From NCBI GenBank assembly GCA_035447605.1, contig DAOTHJ010000003.1:1-64000 (forward strand): 64,000 nt of DNA, read 5' to 3'. Positions 8,511-16,428 of this stretch are shown in pieces. The notes beneath the pieces are model-generated. The model ran no database searches, was not told the origin of the DNA, and saw nothing but the letters and a program-made list of their open reading frames with translations. The first letter of the stretch is position 1. Every line of letters starts with the position of its first letter. The stretch is from UMGS1668 sp035447605. GTDB taxonomy: Bacteria > Bacillota > Clostridia > Oscillospirales > Ruminococcaceae. The position numbers and the translations under genes were made by a program.

Positions 8511-9227
8511 ATGCCGGGTTCCAATTATTTTTATTACTATGGCTTTGATCTGTATTATCTGATTCTTATTGTGCCGGCCCTGCTGCTCGGATTATGGGCA
8601 TCCTATCAGGTGAATCATAATTTCAAGAAATACAGCAGCATGATGTCGAGCCGGGGCTATACCGGCGCGGACGCCGCGGGGCTGATTCTCAGGCAGTACG
8701 ACGTGAGCGACGTCGGCGTCAGCCGGGTGCGCGGCAATCTGACCGACCATTATGATCCAAAAAACAAAGAACTCTATCTCTCTGATAACGTCTATGGCAG
8801 CACCTCCGTCGCGGCGATCGGTGTCGCGGCGCATGAGGCCGGCCATGCCATTCAGCATGCCGTCGGCTACTTTCCGATCAGGGTGCGCGAGGTCATCGTC
8901 CCGGTCACGCAGATCAGCTCGTTCCTCTACATGCCGCTGATTCTGTTCGGTCTGCTGCTCTCCTTTGAGCCGTTGATCTCTGCGGGCATCCTGCTCTTTG
9001 CGATGATCACCCTGTTCCAGGTCGTCACGCTGCCGGTGGAATTCAACGCCTCCTGCCGCGCGCTAAAAATTCTCGAAGACAACGATATCCTCTACGGTGA
9101 GGAACTGACCGGCGCGAGACACGTGCTCCGGGCGGCGGCGCTGACCTATGTGGCTGCCATGATGACCTCCATCGCCCAGCTTCTGCGGTTTATCATTCTT
9201 TTCGGTGGCAACCGCAGACGGCGCTGA
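8511..9227 (+). CDS. Membrane zinc metallopeptidase, YugP family
   Basis: A 238-residue integral membrane protein with an N-terminal transmembrane helix (YYLILIVPALLLGLWASY), a zincin HEAGH motif at residues 108-112, and further hydrophobic segments near 130-170 and at the C-terminus. This is the arrangement of the YugP-type neutral zinc metallopeptidases, thought to act at the membrane face; the substrate is unknown. It starts 12 bp after fmt behind AAGGAGG and sits between fmt and rsmB, so it is probably part of the same operon. Confidence 0.88.
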   Translation: MPGSNYFYYYGFDLYYLILIVPALLLGLWASYQVNHNFKKYSSMMSSRGYTGADAAGLILRQYDVSDVGVSRVRGNLTDHYDPKNKELYLSDNVYGSTSVAAIGVAAHEAGHAIQHAVGYFPIRVREVIVPVTQISSFLYMPLILFGLLLSFEPLISAGILLFAMITLFQVVTLPVEFNASCRALKILEDNDILYGEELTGARHVLRAAALTYVAAMMTSIAQLLRFIILFGGNRRRR

Positions 9228-9535
9228 GACGGGATCTTTCCGCGGCAAGCGGCTGCGCGGTCTCACTTTAAAACGACGGAAACCTACCACGGGATGCCGA
9301 TCCTGATTTTGGTCATCCCATACCGGCCGGTTGCCTTTTATCGGGACGGAATCCGGTAAAGGCAGGAGAATGTTTCAAAAGCACGGCGAATCCCACGAAT
9401 GGATCCCGTGACCGGATGCCGCGAAAGCCGGCGCTTCATCGGTCAAACCGGCCTTTTCCGCCTGCCGGGAAGAGAAAGCCTGAAATTCATGCAGGCGGCA
9501 TATGTTATTTTTGATGAAAAAGGGAGGTGCCCGCG
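9228..9535. other. 308-bp intergenic region
   Basis: No gene is supported. Two imperfect inverted repeats are visible: GGGATG..CATCCC at about 9292-9318, and GCCTTTTA..TAAAGGC at about 9333-9363. Neither is followed by a convincing T run, so I do not call terminators or RNA genes. The rsmB ribosome binding site AGGGAGG ends the gap. Confidence 0.4.
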
Positions 9536-10849
9536 ATGGCGGAAACAGCACGTATGCTTGCGGCAAAAGCCGGGATGCGGGTGTCTTCCGGCGGATATTC
9601 CAATCTGATTCTCGATTCGGCGCTCCGGAATTCCCGGCTGGACCAACGGGATAAGGCCTTTGCCGCGGCGCTCTTTTACGGCACGCTGGAGCGGCGCATT
9701 ACGCTGGACCGTGAGATCGCACGCTTCTGTTCGCGCCCGCTCGAAAAACTGACGCCCGCGGTGCTCGAATCGCTGCGGCTCGGTTTTTATCAGATCCTCT
9801 ATATGGATTCGGTGCCGGATTCCGCGGCGGTCAGCGAATCGGTCGAACTCGTAAAAGCCCTCGGCGCGGCGAGTGCCTCCGGTTTTGTTAACGGCGTGCT
9901 GCGTTCCTTTCTCCGCAGCGGCGGAAAGATCGATTTCGGCGCTCTATCGCCGATGGAACGCCTCTCGGCCGAATATGCCGCGCCGCTCTGGCTCTGTGAA
10001 ATGTGGATGGCGGAGTACGGCCCGGAACGCGCGGAGAATGCCCTCAGAGCCTCCCTGGGCGCGCCTCCGGTCTGGATCAGGGTCAACTCCCTCCGGACCG
10101 ATGCGGCCGAATTGACGGCGCTTTTGGCCGCGGAAGGCATCCCGGCGGAAGCCTGCGGTTTCTTGCCGGATGCGCTCAAAACCGTCTGCGCCGCGCCGGA
10201 TGGTACGGACTGTTATAAAAAAGGCCTTTTCCACGTACAGGATATTTCGAGCCAGCTCTGCGTCGCGGCGCTCGATCCGAAGCCCGGCGAGCGCGTCTAT
10301 GACTGCTGCGCCGCCCCGGGCGGAAAGACCTTCACCGCCGCGGAACGGATGGGCGGCACCGGCGAACTGCTTGCCGGCGAACTGCACCCAAAGCGTACCG
10401 CTCTCATCGGGGAGGGCGCGGCTCGTCTCGGGCTTACCAATGTGAAAACCGCCGTCGGGGATGCCTCCGTCTATGACGAGGCGCTTGGCGTTTTTGATAA
10501 AATTCTCTGCGACGTGCCCTGCTCCGGCCTCGGCGTCATCCGCAGGAAGCCGGAGATCCGCTTCAAAAAGCCGGAGGATCTCTCCGGGCTTCCGGAGATT
10601 CAGTTCTCCATCGCGTCGAATGCCGCAAGGTATCTCACGCCCGGCGGCGTGCTTGTCTATTCCACCTGCACGCTCTCGCGGGCGGAGAACGAAGCCGTCA
10701 CGGAGCGCCTGCAAAAGGAATGCGGGCTCGTTCCGGCAGAATTACCGGAGGCTGTAAAACCTTATTCCGCAGATGGCTTTTCGGTGACGCTGATGCCGGG
10801 AGAGCTCGATTGCGACGGCTTTTATTTTGCGCGTTTTCAAAAGGAGTGA
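9536..10849 (+). CDS. rsmB: 16S rRNA m5C967 methyltransferase RsmB
   Basis: A 437-residue RNA methyltransferase: an N-terminal NusB-like RNA-binding domain (to about 140) and a C-terminal Rossmann methyltransferase with SAM motif YDCCAAPGGKT, then DVPCSG containing one catalytic cysteine, and STCTLSRAENE containing the second. These are the two cysteines of the m5C family. GTG at 9527 overlaps the ribosome binding site AGGGAGG, so the ATG at 9536 is chosen. The stop codon lies 5 bp before the TTG of rlmN, and the rlmN ribosome binding site is inside rsmB, so the two are coupled. Confidence 0.94.
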   Translation: MAETARMLAAKAGMRVSSGGYSNLILDSALRNSRLDQRDKAFAAALFYGTLERRITLDREIARFCSRPLEKLTPAVLESLRLGFYQILYMDSVPDSAAVSESVELVKALGAASASGFVNGVLRSFLRSGGKIDFGALSPMERLSAEYAAPLWLCEMWMAEYGPERAENALRASLGAPPVWIRVNSLRTDAAELTALLAAEGIPAEACGFLPDALKTVCAAPDGTDCYKKGLFHVQDISSQLCVAALDPKPGERVYDCCAAPGGKTFTAAERMGGTGELLAGELHPKRTALIGEGAARLGLTNVKTAVGDASVYDEALGVFDKILCDVPCSGLGVIRRKPEIRFKKPEDLSGLPEIQFSIASNAARYLTPGGVLVYSTCTLSRAENEAVTERLQKECGLVPAELPEAVKPYSADGFSVTLMPGELDCDGFYFARFQKE

Positions 10850-10854
10850 CGAAT

Positions 10855-11961
10855 TTGGAACAGACGGACCTGCGCGGGCTGCCCTTTGAAAAACTCGAGG
10901 CGGAGACGCTCGCCCTCGGCCTGCCCGCTTTCCGGGCAAGGCAGATTTTTTCGTGGCTGCATCAGAAGCGCGCGGAAGATTTTTCCGAGATGACCGAACT
11001 GCCGAAGGCAGTAAGAGAGCAGCTTTCCGCGCACTATCATCTTGCAAAGGTATCGATTGAAAGAAAACTCGTCTCGGCCAAGGACGGGACGGTGAAATAT
11101 CTCTATGCGCTCGAGGACGGCGAGCACGTCGAAGGCGTCCGCATGGCGTATCAGCGCGGCGGGAGCCTGTGCATCTCCACGCAGTGCGGTTGCCGGATGG
11201 GCTGCACCTTTTGCGCGAGCACGCTGACCGGCCTCTCCCGGAACCTTACCGCTTCGGAGATGCTCATGGAGGTCTATCTCGCGGCGAAGGATGCGGAGGC
11301 TTCCGGAGAAAAGGTCGCCTCGATCGTGCTCATGGGCATCGGCGAGCCGCTTGATAACTTTGATAATGTGATGGATTTTCTCACGCTTGTCACCAATGAG
11401 CAGGGCTTCAACATGGGGATGCGGCATATCTCTCTCTCCACCTGCGGGCTTGTCGACCAGATTGATAAATTGGCCGAAAAGAAGCTCCAGTTGACGCTCT
11501 CGGTCTCGCTCCACGCGCCGAACGACGACATCCGCCGCCGGACGATGCCGATTGCGCGCCGATGGCCGATGGAGGAGCTGATGCGGGCCTGCCGGGATTA
11601 TTTTGACGCAACAGGGCGGCGCATTTCGTTCGAGTACGCGCTGATCGACGGCGTCAACGACGGCCCGGAGCACGCCGCGGAGCTCATCCGTTTGCTCAAG
11701 GGCACCGGCTCTCACGTCAACCTGATTCCGGTAAACCGTGTCGCGGAGACCGGCTATCGCAGAAGCAAGCGCGAAAAGGTTGACGCGTTCTGCAAACTTC
11801 TGAACGACGGCGGCGTCAATGCGACGGTCCGGCGGGAGCTTGGGTCGGATATCAACGCGGCCTGCGGGCAGCTGCGCCGCAGCGTGATGGATCCTGAGGC
11901 GGCAAACGCCGGTTTGGAAGGGATTTCCCGGACGGGGGATTCCGTTGACAGCGGCTCTTAA
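10855..11961 (+). CDS. rlmN: Dual 23S rRNA/tRNA adenine-C2 methyltransferase RlmN
   Basis: A 368-residue radical SAM enzyme that methylates C2 of A2503 in 23S rRNA and of A37 in some tRNAs. The N-terminal RlmN domain (FRARQIFSWLHQKRAEDFSEMTELPK) precedes the Fe-S cluster motif C113-RMG-C117-TF-C120, a GIGEPLDN segment, and the conserved late Cys in INAACGQLR that forms the methyl-relay site. TTG at 10855 lies 8 bases after AAGGAG; longer in-frame extensions into rsmB have no site. Its C-terminal tail of about 20 residues beyond the catalytic Cys is unremarkable. Confidence 0.95.
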   Translation: MEQTDLRGLPFEKLEAETLALGLPAFRARQIFSWLHQKRAEDFSEMTELPKAVREQLSAHYHLAKVSIERKLVSAKDGTVKYLYALEDGEHVEGVRMAYQRGGSLCISTQCGCRMGCTFCASTLTGLSRNLTASEMLMEVYLAAKDAEASGEKVASIVLMGIGEPLDNFDNVMDFLTLVTNEQGFNMGMRHISLSTCGLVDQIDKLAEKKLQLTLSVSLHAPNDDIRRRTMPIARRWPMEELMRACRDYFDATGRRISFEYALIDGVNDGPEHAAELIRLLKGTGSHVNLIPVNRVAETGYRRSKREKVDAFCKLLNDGGVNATVRRELGSDINAACGQLRRSVMDPEAANAGLEGISRTGDSVDSGS

Positions 11962-12011
11962 AAGATTTATGATGTAAAAATAAAGGCTTTTCCGGAAGGG
12001 AGGGGCGCCGT

Positions 12012-12266
12012 ATGCCATGCTTGGATAGGCTGATGGATATTATGGCAAAGCGAAGGGCGGCCAACAATCCGCCGCCGGTCTATAAACACGACGTTCAGGA
12101 ATATTTTGAAAAAGCTTTCCGGGATACGGGTGTCGTCTCCTATGCTGCCTATGAGAGGATCATGTTCCGCAAAATGGAACGGGAGCAGAAGGAACGGGCG
12201 GCGAAAAGAGCGGAAAGACGTGGGACAGGAGGCGGACAGCGTGCTGAAAGCGACAGGGAAGACTGA
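12012..12266 (+). CDS. Small basic hypothetical protein
   Basis: An 84-residue protein with a good ribosome binding site (GGGAGGGG) 5-6 bases before its ATG. It has a positively charged C-terminal helix (FRKMEREQKERAAKRAERRG) and an N-terminal amphipathic stretch. Its last 26 bases overlap the PP2C phosphatase start in another frame, so translation of the two may be coupled. I do not recognise a family. It sits between rlmN and stp, where the canonical Firmicutes order has no gene. Confidence 0.5.
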   Translation: MPCLDRLMDIMAKRRAANNPPPVYKHDVQEYFEKAFRDTGVVSYAAYERIMFRKMEREQKERAAKRAERRGTGGGQRAESDRED

Positions 12267-12972
12267 TATCGGCAATGTCCGGGAGATCAACCAGGATGAC
12301 TTCAACTGCGGCGCTCTGGGGGATACGGCGGTGTTCGCCGTGGTCTGTGACGGCATGGGCGGCGAAAAAGGCGGCCATATTGCGAGCCGCACCGCCTGCG
12401 ACATCGTGACCGACAGCGTCATGGCGGCCTACGGCAGCGGCTTTGGAGATAACTCCATCCGCGCGATCCTTCAAACGGCGGTCACGGCGGCCAACGTCTC
12501 CGTATTCGACCGCTCTCAGCGCGACCCGACGCTGCGCGGCATGGGAACCACGATTGTCGCCGCCATCGTCTGCGACGGAATCGCCCACATCATCCATGCC
12601 GGAGACAGCCGCGCCTACCACGTCACGCCGGAGGAGATCATCCAGGCGACCAGAGATCACAGCGTCGTCCAGCTTCTGGTCGACAAGGGTGAGATCACTG
12701 CGGATGAGGCGAGATTCCACCCCAAAAAGCATTTCATCACGAGGGCTCTGGGCGTCATGTCCGTGATCGACCTCGATTACTGCGAATTCCCGCTCGAAGC
12801 CGACGATGCGCTGGTGATCTGTACCGACGGCCTCTCCAACTATTTTTCCAACGGCGAGCTTTTTGAGATGATCCGGAGCGCCGGTTACGGAAAATGCGTC
12901 GAGCGGCTGATTGCGGCGGCAAAAAAGGCCGGCGGGGCAGACAATATCACCTTGGTCTGCATTTCCCATTGA
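12241..12972 (+). CDS. stp: PP2C-type Ser/Thr protein phosphatase
   Basis: A 243-residue PPM/PP2C phosphatase that would reverse phosphorylation by the PASTA kinase encoded next to it (PrpC-PrkC pair of Bacillus). Metal-binding motifs are visible: NVREINQDDF (near 12-21), VCDGMGG (35-41), HAGDSRAY and, at the C-terminus, GGADNIT. GTG at 12241 is chosen because AGGAGG lies 8 bases upstream; a longer in-frame extension is out of character in composition. The 84-residue protein overlaps its start. PrkC follows 24 bp later. Confidence 0.93.
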   Translation: MLKATGKTDIGNVREINQDDFNCGALGDTAVFAVVCDGMGGEKGGHIASRTACDIVTDSVMAAYGSGFGDNSIRAILQTAVTAANVSVFDRSQRDPTLRGMGTTIVAAIVCDGIAHIIHAGDSRAYHVTPEEIIQATRDHSVVQLLVDKGEITADEARFHPKKHFITRALGVMSVIDLDYCEFPLEADDALVICTDGLSNYFSNGELFEMIRSAGYGKCVERLIAAAKKAGGADNITLVCISH

Positions 12973-12996
12973 TTCTGTAAGAGACGGAGGTTTCCG

Positions 12997-15003
12997 ATGG
13001 ACAGATATATCGGCAAAAAACTGGACGGCCGCTACGAGATCCAGGAGATCATCGGCGTCGGCGGCATGGCAAACGTCTATAAAGCTTACGACGTGATCGA
13101 CGGGCGCACCGTTGCGGTCAAAATCCTTCGCGACGAACATATGCAGAACGAGGACATTGTCCGCCGTTTCCGCAACGAGTCGAAGGCCATTTCCGTGCTC
13201 ACCCATCCGAATATCGTCAAGGTCTACGACGTAAGCTTCAACGATAAGATCCAGTATATCGTGATGGAGTATATCGACGGCATCACCCTCAAGGAATACA
13301 TCGATCAGCAGCACGTTCTCCGTTGGAAGGAGGCCGTGCATTTTACGGTGCAGATTCTCCGCGCGCTTCAGCACGCGCATGATAAAGGGATCGTGCACCG
13401 CGACATCAAACCGCAGAATATCATGCTTCTGTCGGACGGCACGATCAAGGTCGCCGATTTCGGCATCGCACGCTTTGCCCGCAGCAGCCAGCAGACGCTG
13501 ACCGACCGCGCGATCGGTTCCGTGCATTATATCAGCCCGGAGCAGGCACGCGGCGACGTCACCGACGAGAAGAGCGACATCTATTCCGTCGGCGTTATGC
13601 TGTATGAGATGACCACCGGCCAGCTCCCGTTCAATGCGGACAGCCCGGTCACCGTCGCGCTGCAGCAGATCCAGAGCCAGCCGAAAAAGCCGCGCGAGAT
13701 CAACCCCGAAATCCCGGAGGGCCTCGAGAGCATCACCATCCGTGCCATGCAGAAGGATCCGGCCCGCCGGTATCAGTCCGCGGCCGAGATGCTGCGCGAC
13801 ATCGAGGAATTCAAGCGCAATCCGACGGTCAGTTTTGAATACAAATACACCACTCCGGAGGAATCGACCATTCCGGAGAACTATAAGAAGGCTTCCGATA
13901 AAGTGAAAAAGGAGAACGAGGACCCGTCCCGCCATATGCCGATCGTACCGGTGCTGACGGGCATCACCGTGGCGTTTATCATCGTCTCGATCATATTCGT
14001 CGTCGGCATCCTCTACATGGTCCGCCCTTTTGAGGAAGTCCCCGACATGACCATGCCGAGCCTTGTTGGAATGGACTATAAAGAGGCGCAGCAAAAGTAC
14101 AACGGTCTTCTGGATATCGAGGTTGAATCCTCCGCCTTCCATGAGACCTATGAGAAGGACGTCATTTACGACCAGTCCGTCGTGTCGGGCATGACCATCA
14201 AGGAGGGCGCGAAGATTCGCGTCAAGATTTCAAGCGGCGTTCAGCTTTTCACGCTGGCCGATTACGTCAACGTGGAAGAAAATCAGGTCTACGCCATCCT
14301 CTCGGAAAACAACATCGAATTCACAACGATTCAGGAATACAACAGCAGCATCCCGGAGGGCTATGTGATCCGCACGGAACCGGGCGCGGATACGGAGGTC
14401 GACTCCGGTACGGTTGTCATCATCTACGTCAGCCTCGGCGCCCAAGTCAAATACACCGAAGTGCCGGATCTTGCGGGCTATAAGCTCGACGACGCAAAGA
14501 TGCTGCTCTCCTCCGCAAAGCTCAAGGTCGGCACCGTCACCCGCGTCGACAGCGACGAGTCCGGGAGCGTGGTGCTGAGCCAGAGCCCGGATGCCGGCAC
14601 GATGATGGAGGAGGGTCAGACCGTCAACCTCGTCATCAGCATGGGTGAAGAGGAGAGCGCCTCGCTCCAGATCATGACGACGCTGCCGGGAGACAACCGC
14701 ACGGTTGCCCTGAAAGCCACGCTCAACGGCGTCCTCGTCCATGAGGAGAGCCTCAATCCTTTTGAAGCGCGCTATTGGAAGGTCGCATTCGACGGCGAGG
14801 GCGAGTGCAAGGTGGTCATCACCTACGACGGCGAGGTCTACCGGGAGTATATGCTGGATTTCGACCTCAGAACGGTGAGTCTCGTAACCGATAACTCCGC
14901 CCAGTTTACCAAACCGATCGAGACCGACGAAGAGGTCGCCATCGGCTCCGAGGCGGATACGGGGAGCGAGGAGGATACTTCCGGGGTGGTCACCATTGGA
15001 TAA
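12997..15003 (+). CDS. prkC: PASTA-domain Ser/Thr protein kinase PrkC
   Basis: A 668-residue membrane receptor kinase. The cytoplasmic Hanks kinase domain has the glycine loop GVGGMANVY (20-28), catalytic Lys42, HRD (134-136) and DFG (154-156). A transmembrane helix at about 316-342 leads to three extracellular PASTA repeats (about 348-415, 416-482 and 484-550), which in this family bind muropeptides, and a C-terminal beta-rich domain of about 100 residues. In Bacillus this kinase triggers spore germination and controls cell-wall metabolism. Start ATG follows GACGGAGG. The stop overlaps the rsgA start by 8 bp. Confidence 0.96.
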   Translation: MDRYIGKKLDGRYEIQEIIGVGGMANVYKAYDVIDGRTVAVKILRDEHMQNEDIVRRFRNESKAISVLTHPNIVKVYDVSFNDKIQYIVMEYIDGITLKEYIDQQHVLRWKEAVHFTVQILRALQHAHDKGIVHRDIKPQNIMLLSDGTIKVADFGIARFARSSQQTLTDRAIGSVHYISPEQARGDVTDEKSDIYSVGVMLYEMTTGQLPFNADSPVTVALQQIQSQPKKPREINPEIPEGLESITIRAMQKDPARRYQSAAEMLRDIEEFKRNPTVSFEYKYTTPEESTIPENYKKASDKVKKENEDPSRHMPIVPVLTGITVAFIIVSIIFVVGILYMVRPFEEVPDMTMPSLVGMDYKEAQQKYNGLLDIEVESSAFHETYEKDVIYDQSVVSGMTIKEGAKIRVKISSGVQLFTLADYVNVEENQVYAILSENNIEFTTIQEYNSSIPEGYVIRTEPGADTEVDSGTVVIIYVSLGAQVKYTEVPDLAGYKLDDAKMLLSSAKLKVGTVTRVDSDESGSVVLSQSPDAGTMMEEGQTVNLVISMGEEESASLQIMTTLPGDNRTVALKATLNGVLVHEESLNPFEARYWKVAFDGEGECKVVITYDGEVYREYMLDFDLRTVSLVTDNSAQFTKPIETDEEVAIGSEADTGSEEDTSGVVTIG

Positions 15004-15934
15004 ATTTCCGGAAGAGCAGGGGAACGGCGCCTATGAGGAGGCTCAGGGCCTGATCGTCAAGATCACCGGCGGCTTCTACTACGTCGATCTTGGGGACCGG
15101 GTGCTGGAATGCCGGGCGAGGGGCGTCTTCCGCAAACGCGAGACGACGCCGCTTGTGGGCGACCATGTGACCGCCGCCGTCCTGCCGGACGACAAAGGTT
15201 ACGTCATGGAGGTTCTGTCGCGGAAAAACGCGCTCCAGCGTCCTCCGGTCGCAAACCTCGATCAGCTTGTCCTCGTCGTGTCCGTCGCGGAACCTGCGCC
15301 GAATCTGCTCGTGCTCGATAAGCTGATCGCCATCTCCGAGCATCAGGATCTGGAGCCCGTACTCGTCTTCACCAAATGCGACCTTGCGGATGTCGCGCCG
15401 TATGCGGAGATTTATCAAAAGGCCGGTTTTACCGTGAGGGAGACTTCCTGCACGGAACACTCGGGCACGGATGCCGTGCGGGAGCTGCTGGCCGGGAAGG
15501 TCAGCGCCTTCTGCGGAAACTCCGGCGCCGGGAAGTCCACGCTGCTTAACGAGATCTGCCCGGAGCTCTGCCTTTCCACCGCCGAGATCAGCAAAAAACT
15601 TGGCCGCGGCCGTCATACGACGAGGCACACCGAGCTCTTTAAACTGGAAAACGGCGGCCTCGTTGCGGATACGCCGGGATTTTCCGCCGTCGATCTCGAG
15701 CGGCTCGAGATCATCCGCAAGGATGCGCTCGAATTCTGTTTTCGGGAATTTGCCCCGTACCAGCACAAATGCCGCTTCGTCGGATGCAGCCACACCTCGG
15801 AGAAGGGCTGCGCCGTTCTGGAGGCGGTCCGCGCCGGGGAGATCCCCGAATCCCGCCACCGCAACTACTGCGCCATGTATGAGGAGGCCAAACAGCTCAA
15901 GGAGTGGTGCATCCGGGAACAGGGCGGGCCGTAA
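14996..15934 (+). CDS. rsgA: Ribosome small-subunit GTPase RsgA
   Basis: A 312-residue circularly permuted GTPase for late 30S assembly. An N-terminal OB fold is followed by G4 (TKCD, 126-129), G1 (GNSGAGKS, 174-181), G2-like (RGRHTTRHTELF, permuted order) and G3 (DTPG, 225-228), then a C-terminal zinc site (CRFVGCSHTSEKGC). TTG at 14996 overlaps the prkC stop. In Bacillus the next genes are rpe and thiN, then spoVM; here rpe and thiN are absent and spoVM lies on the opposite strand. Confidence 0.95.
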   Translation: MDKFPEEQGNGAYEEAQGLIVKITGGFYYVDLGDRVLECRARGVFRKRETTPLVGDHVTAAVLPDDKGYVMEVLSRKNALQRPPVANLDQLVLVVSVAEPAPNLLVLDKLIAISEHQDLEPVLVFTKCDLADVAPYAEIYQKAGFTVRETSCTEHSGTDAVRELLAGKVSAFCGNSGAGKSTLLNEICPELCLSTAEISKKLGRGRHTTRHTELFKLENGGLVADTPGFSAVDLERLEIIRKDALEFCFREFAPYQHKCRFVGCSHTSEKGCAVLEAVRAGEIPESRHRNYCAMYEEAKQLKEWCIREQGGP

Positions 15935-15984
15935 TAAAAAACGCATTCGCCGACTCAGATATCGGGCCGGCATTTTCTTTCGCA

Positions 15985-16025
15985 AAAAGCGCCATGTACC
16001 GGAAGAACCGGCACACGGCGCTTTT
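15985..16025. terminator. Bidirectional terminator between rsgA and spoVM
   Basis: AAAAGCGCC (15985-15993) pairs with GGCGCTTTT (16017-16025), with an inner CCGG/CCGG stem. A run of A on one side and T on the other makes it suitable for both strands; it separates two convergent transcripts. Confidence 0.85.
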
Positions 16026-16115
16026 CTATTCTTCCCGGGATACCTTGCTGATCCCGAAGATCAGCCGAAGGAACGGCGCGAGGAAACGAGGACTGTTGAA
16101 TACCACGACTTTCAC
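16026..16115 (-). CDS. spoVM: Stage V sporulation protein SpoVM (microprotein)
   Basis: A 29-residue peptide that aligns without gaps to Bacillus SpoVM over its whole length: MK at 1-2, Pro9, a basic residue at 10, Phe11, Leu12, Arg17 and Gly21 are shared, and the rest is an amphipathic helix with a charged C-terminus. SpoVM binds the convex forespore membrane, anchors SpoIVA for coat assembly and interacts with FtsH. GTG start with GCGGAGG 8 bases upstream. Position beside prkC-rsgA matches the Bacillus neighbourhood, though the strand is reversed. The gene is short enough to be missed by gene finders. Identification rests on these residues plus context. Confidence 0.85.
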   Translation of the reverse strand: MKVVVFNSPRFLAPFLRLIFGISKVSREE

Positions 16116-16134
16116 GAAAACCACCTCCGCAGGA

Positions 16135-16305
16135 CTATCTATGTTTTCCGAGGGCGCATCCGGCCGCAATGGCGATCACCGCAATAAGAAACAGAATCGG
16201 CATCAGCGGGAATAACAGCCCGATCAGCAGCCCGGCGCCGAAAAAAATAAGCAACTGCGGGTCCATCCCGCAAAAGCAGGGCCAGCCGCATCTTTTCTGC
16301 ATCAT
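16135..16305 (-). CDS. Small Cys-rich membrane protein upstream of spoVM
   Basis: A 56-residue protein. The N-terminus carries three cysteines close together (RCGWPCFCGMD) and the rest is almost entirely hydrophobic (LLIFFGAGLLIGLLFPLMPILFL..., with no charge for about 37 residues), enough for one or two membrane segments, ending GKHR. GGAGGAG lies 10 bases before its ATG. It ends 19 bp before spoVM on the same strand, so the two are probably co-transcribed, and a sporulation role is inferred only from that. No family recognised. Confidence 0.55.
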   Translation of the reverse strand: MMQKRCGWPCFCGMDPQLLIFFGAGLLIGLLFPLMPILFLIAVIAIAAGCALGKHR

Positions 16306-16428
16306 ATAAAACCATCTCCTCCGGATACGTGTCGTTCCATCTTACGCCGAAAGCGCCGATCCGGTGACGAATTCTTTTTCCGCCGCTTACATATCTTTAA
16401 GAGATTGCGGGAATTGGAGGGGAAAACG

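Noticed and set aside
12160..14142. A 660-residue minus-strand open reading frame
   Set aside because: Antisense to stp and prkC, both with full catalytic motifs.
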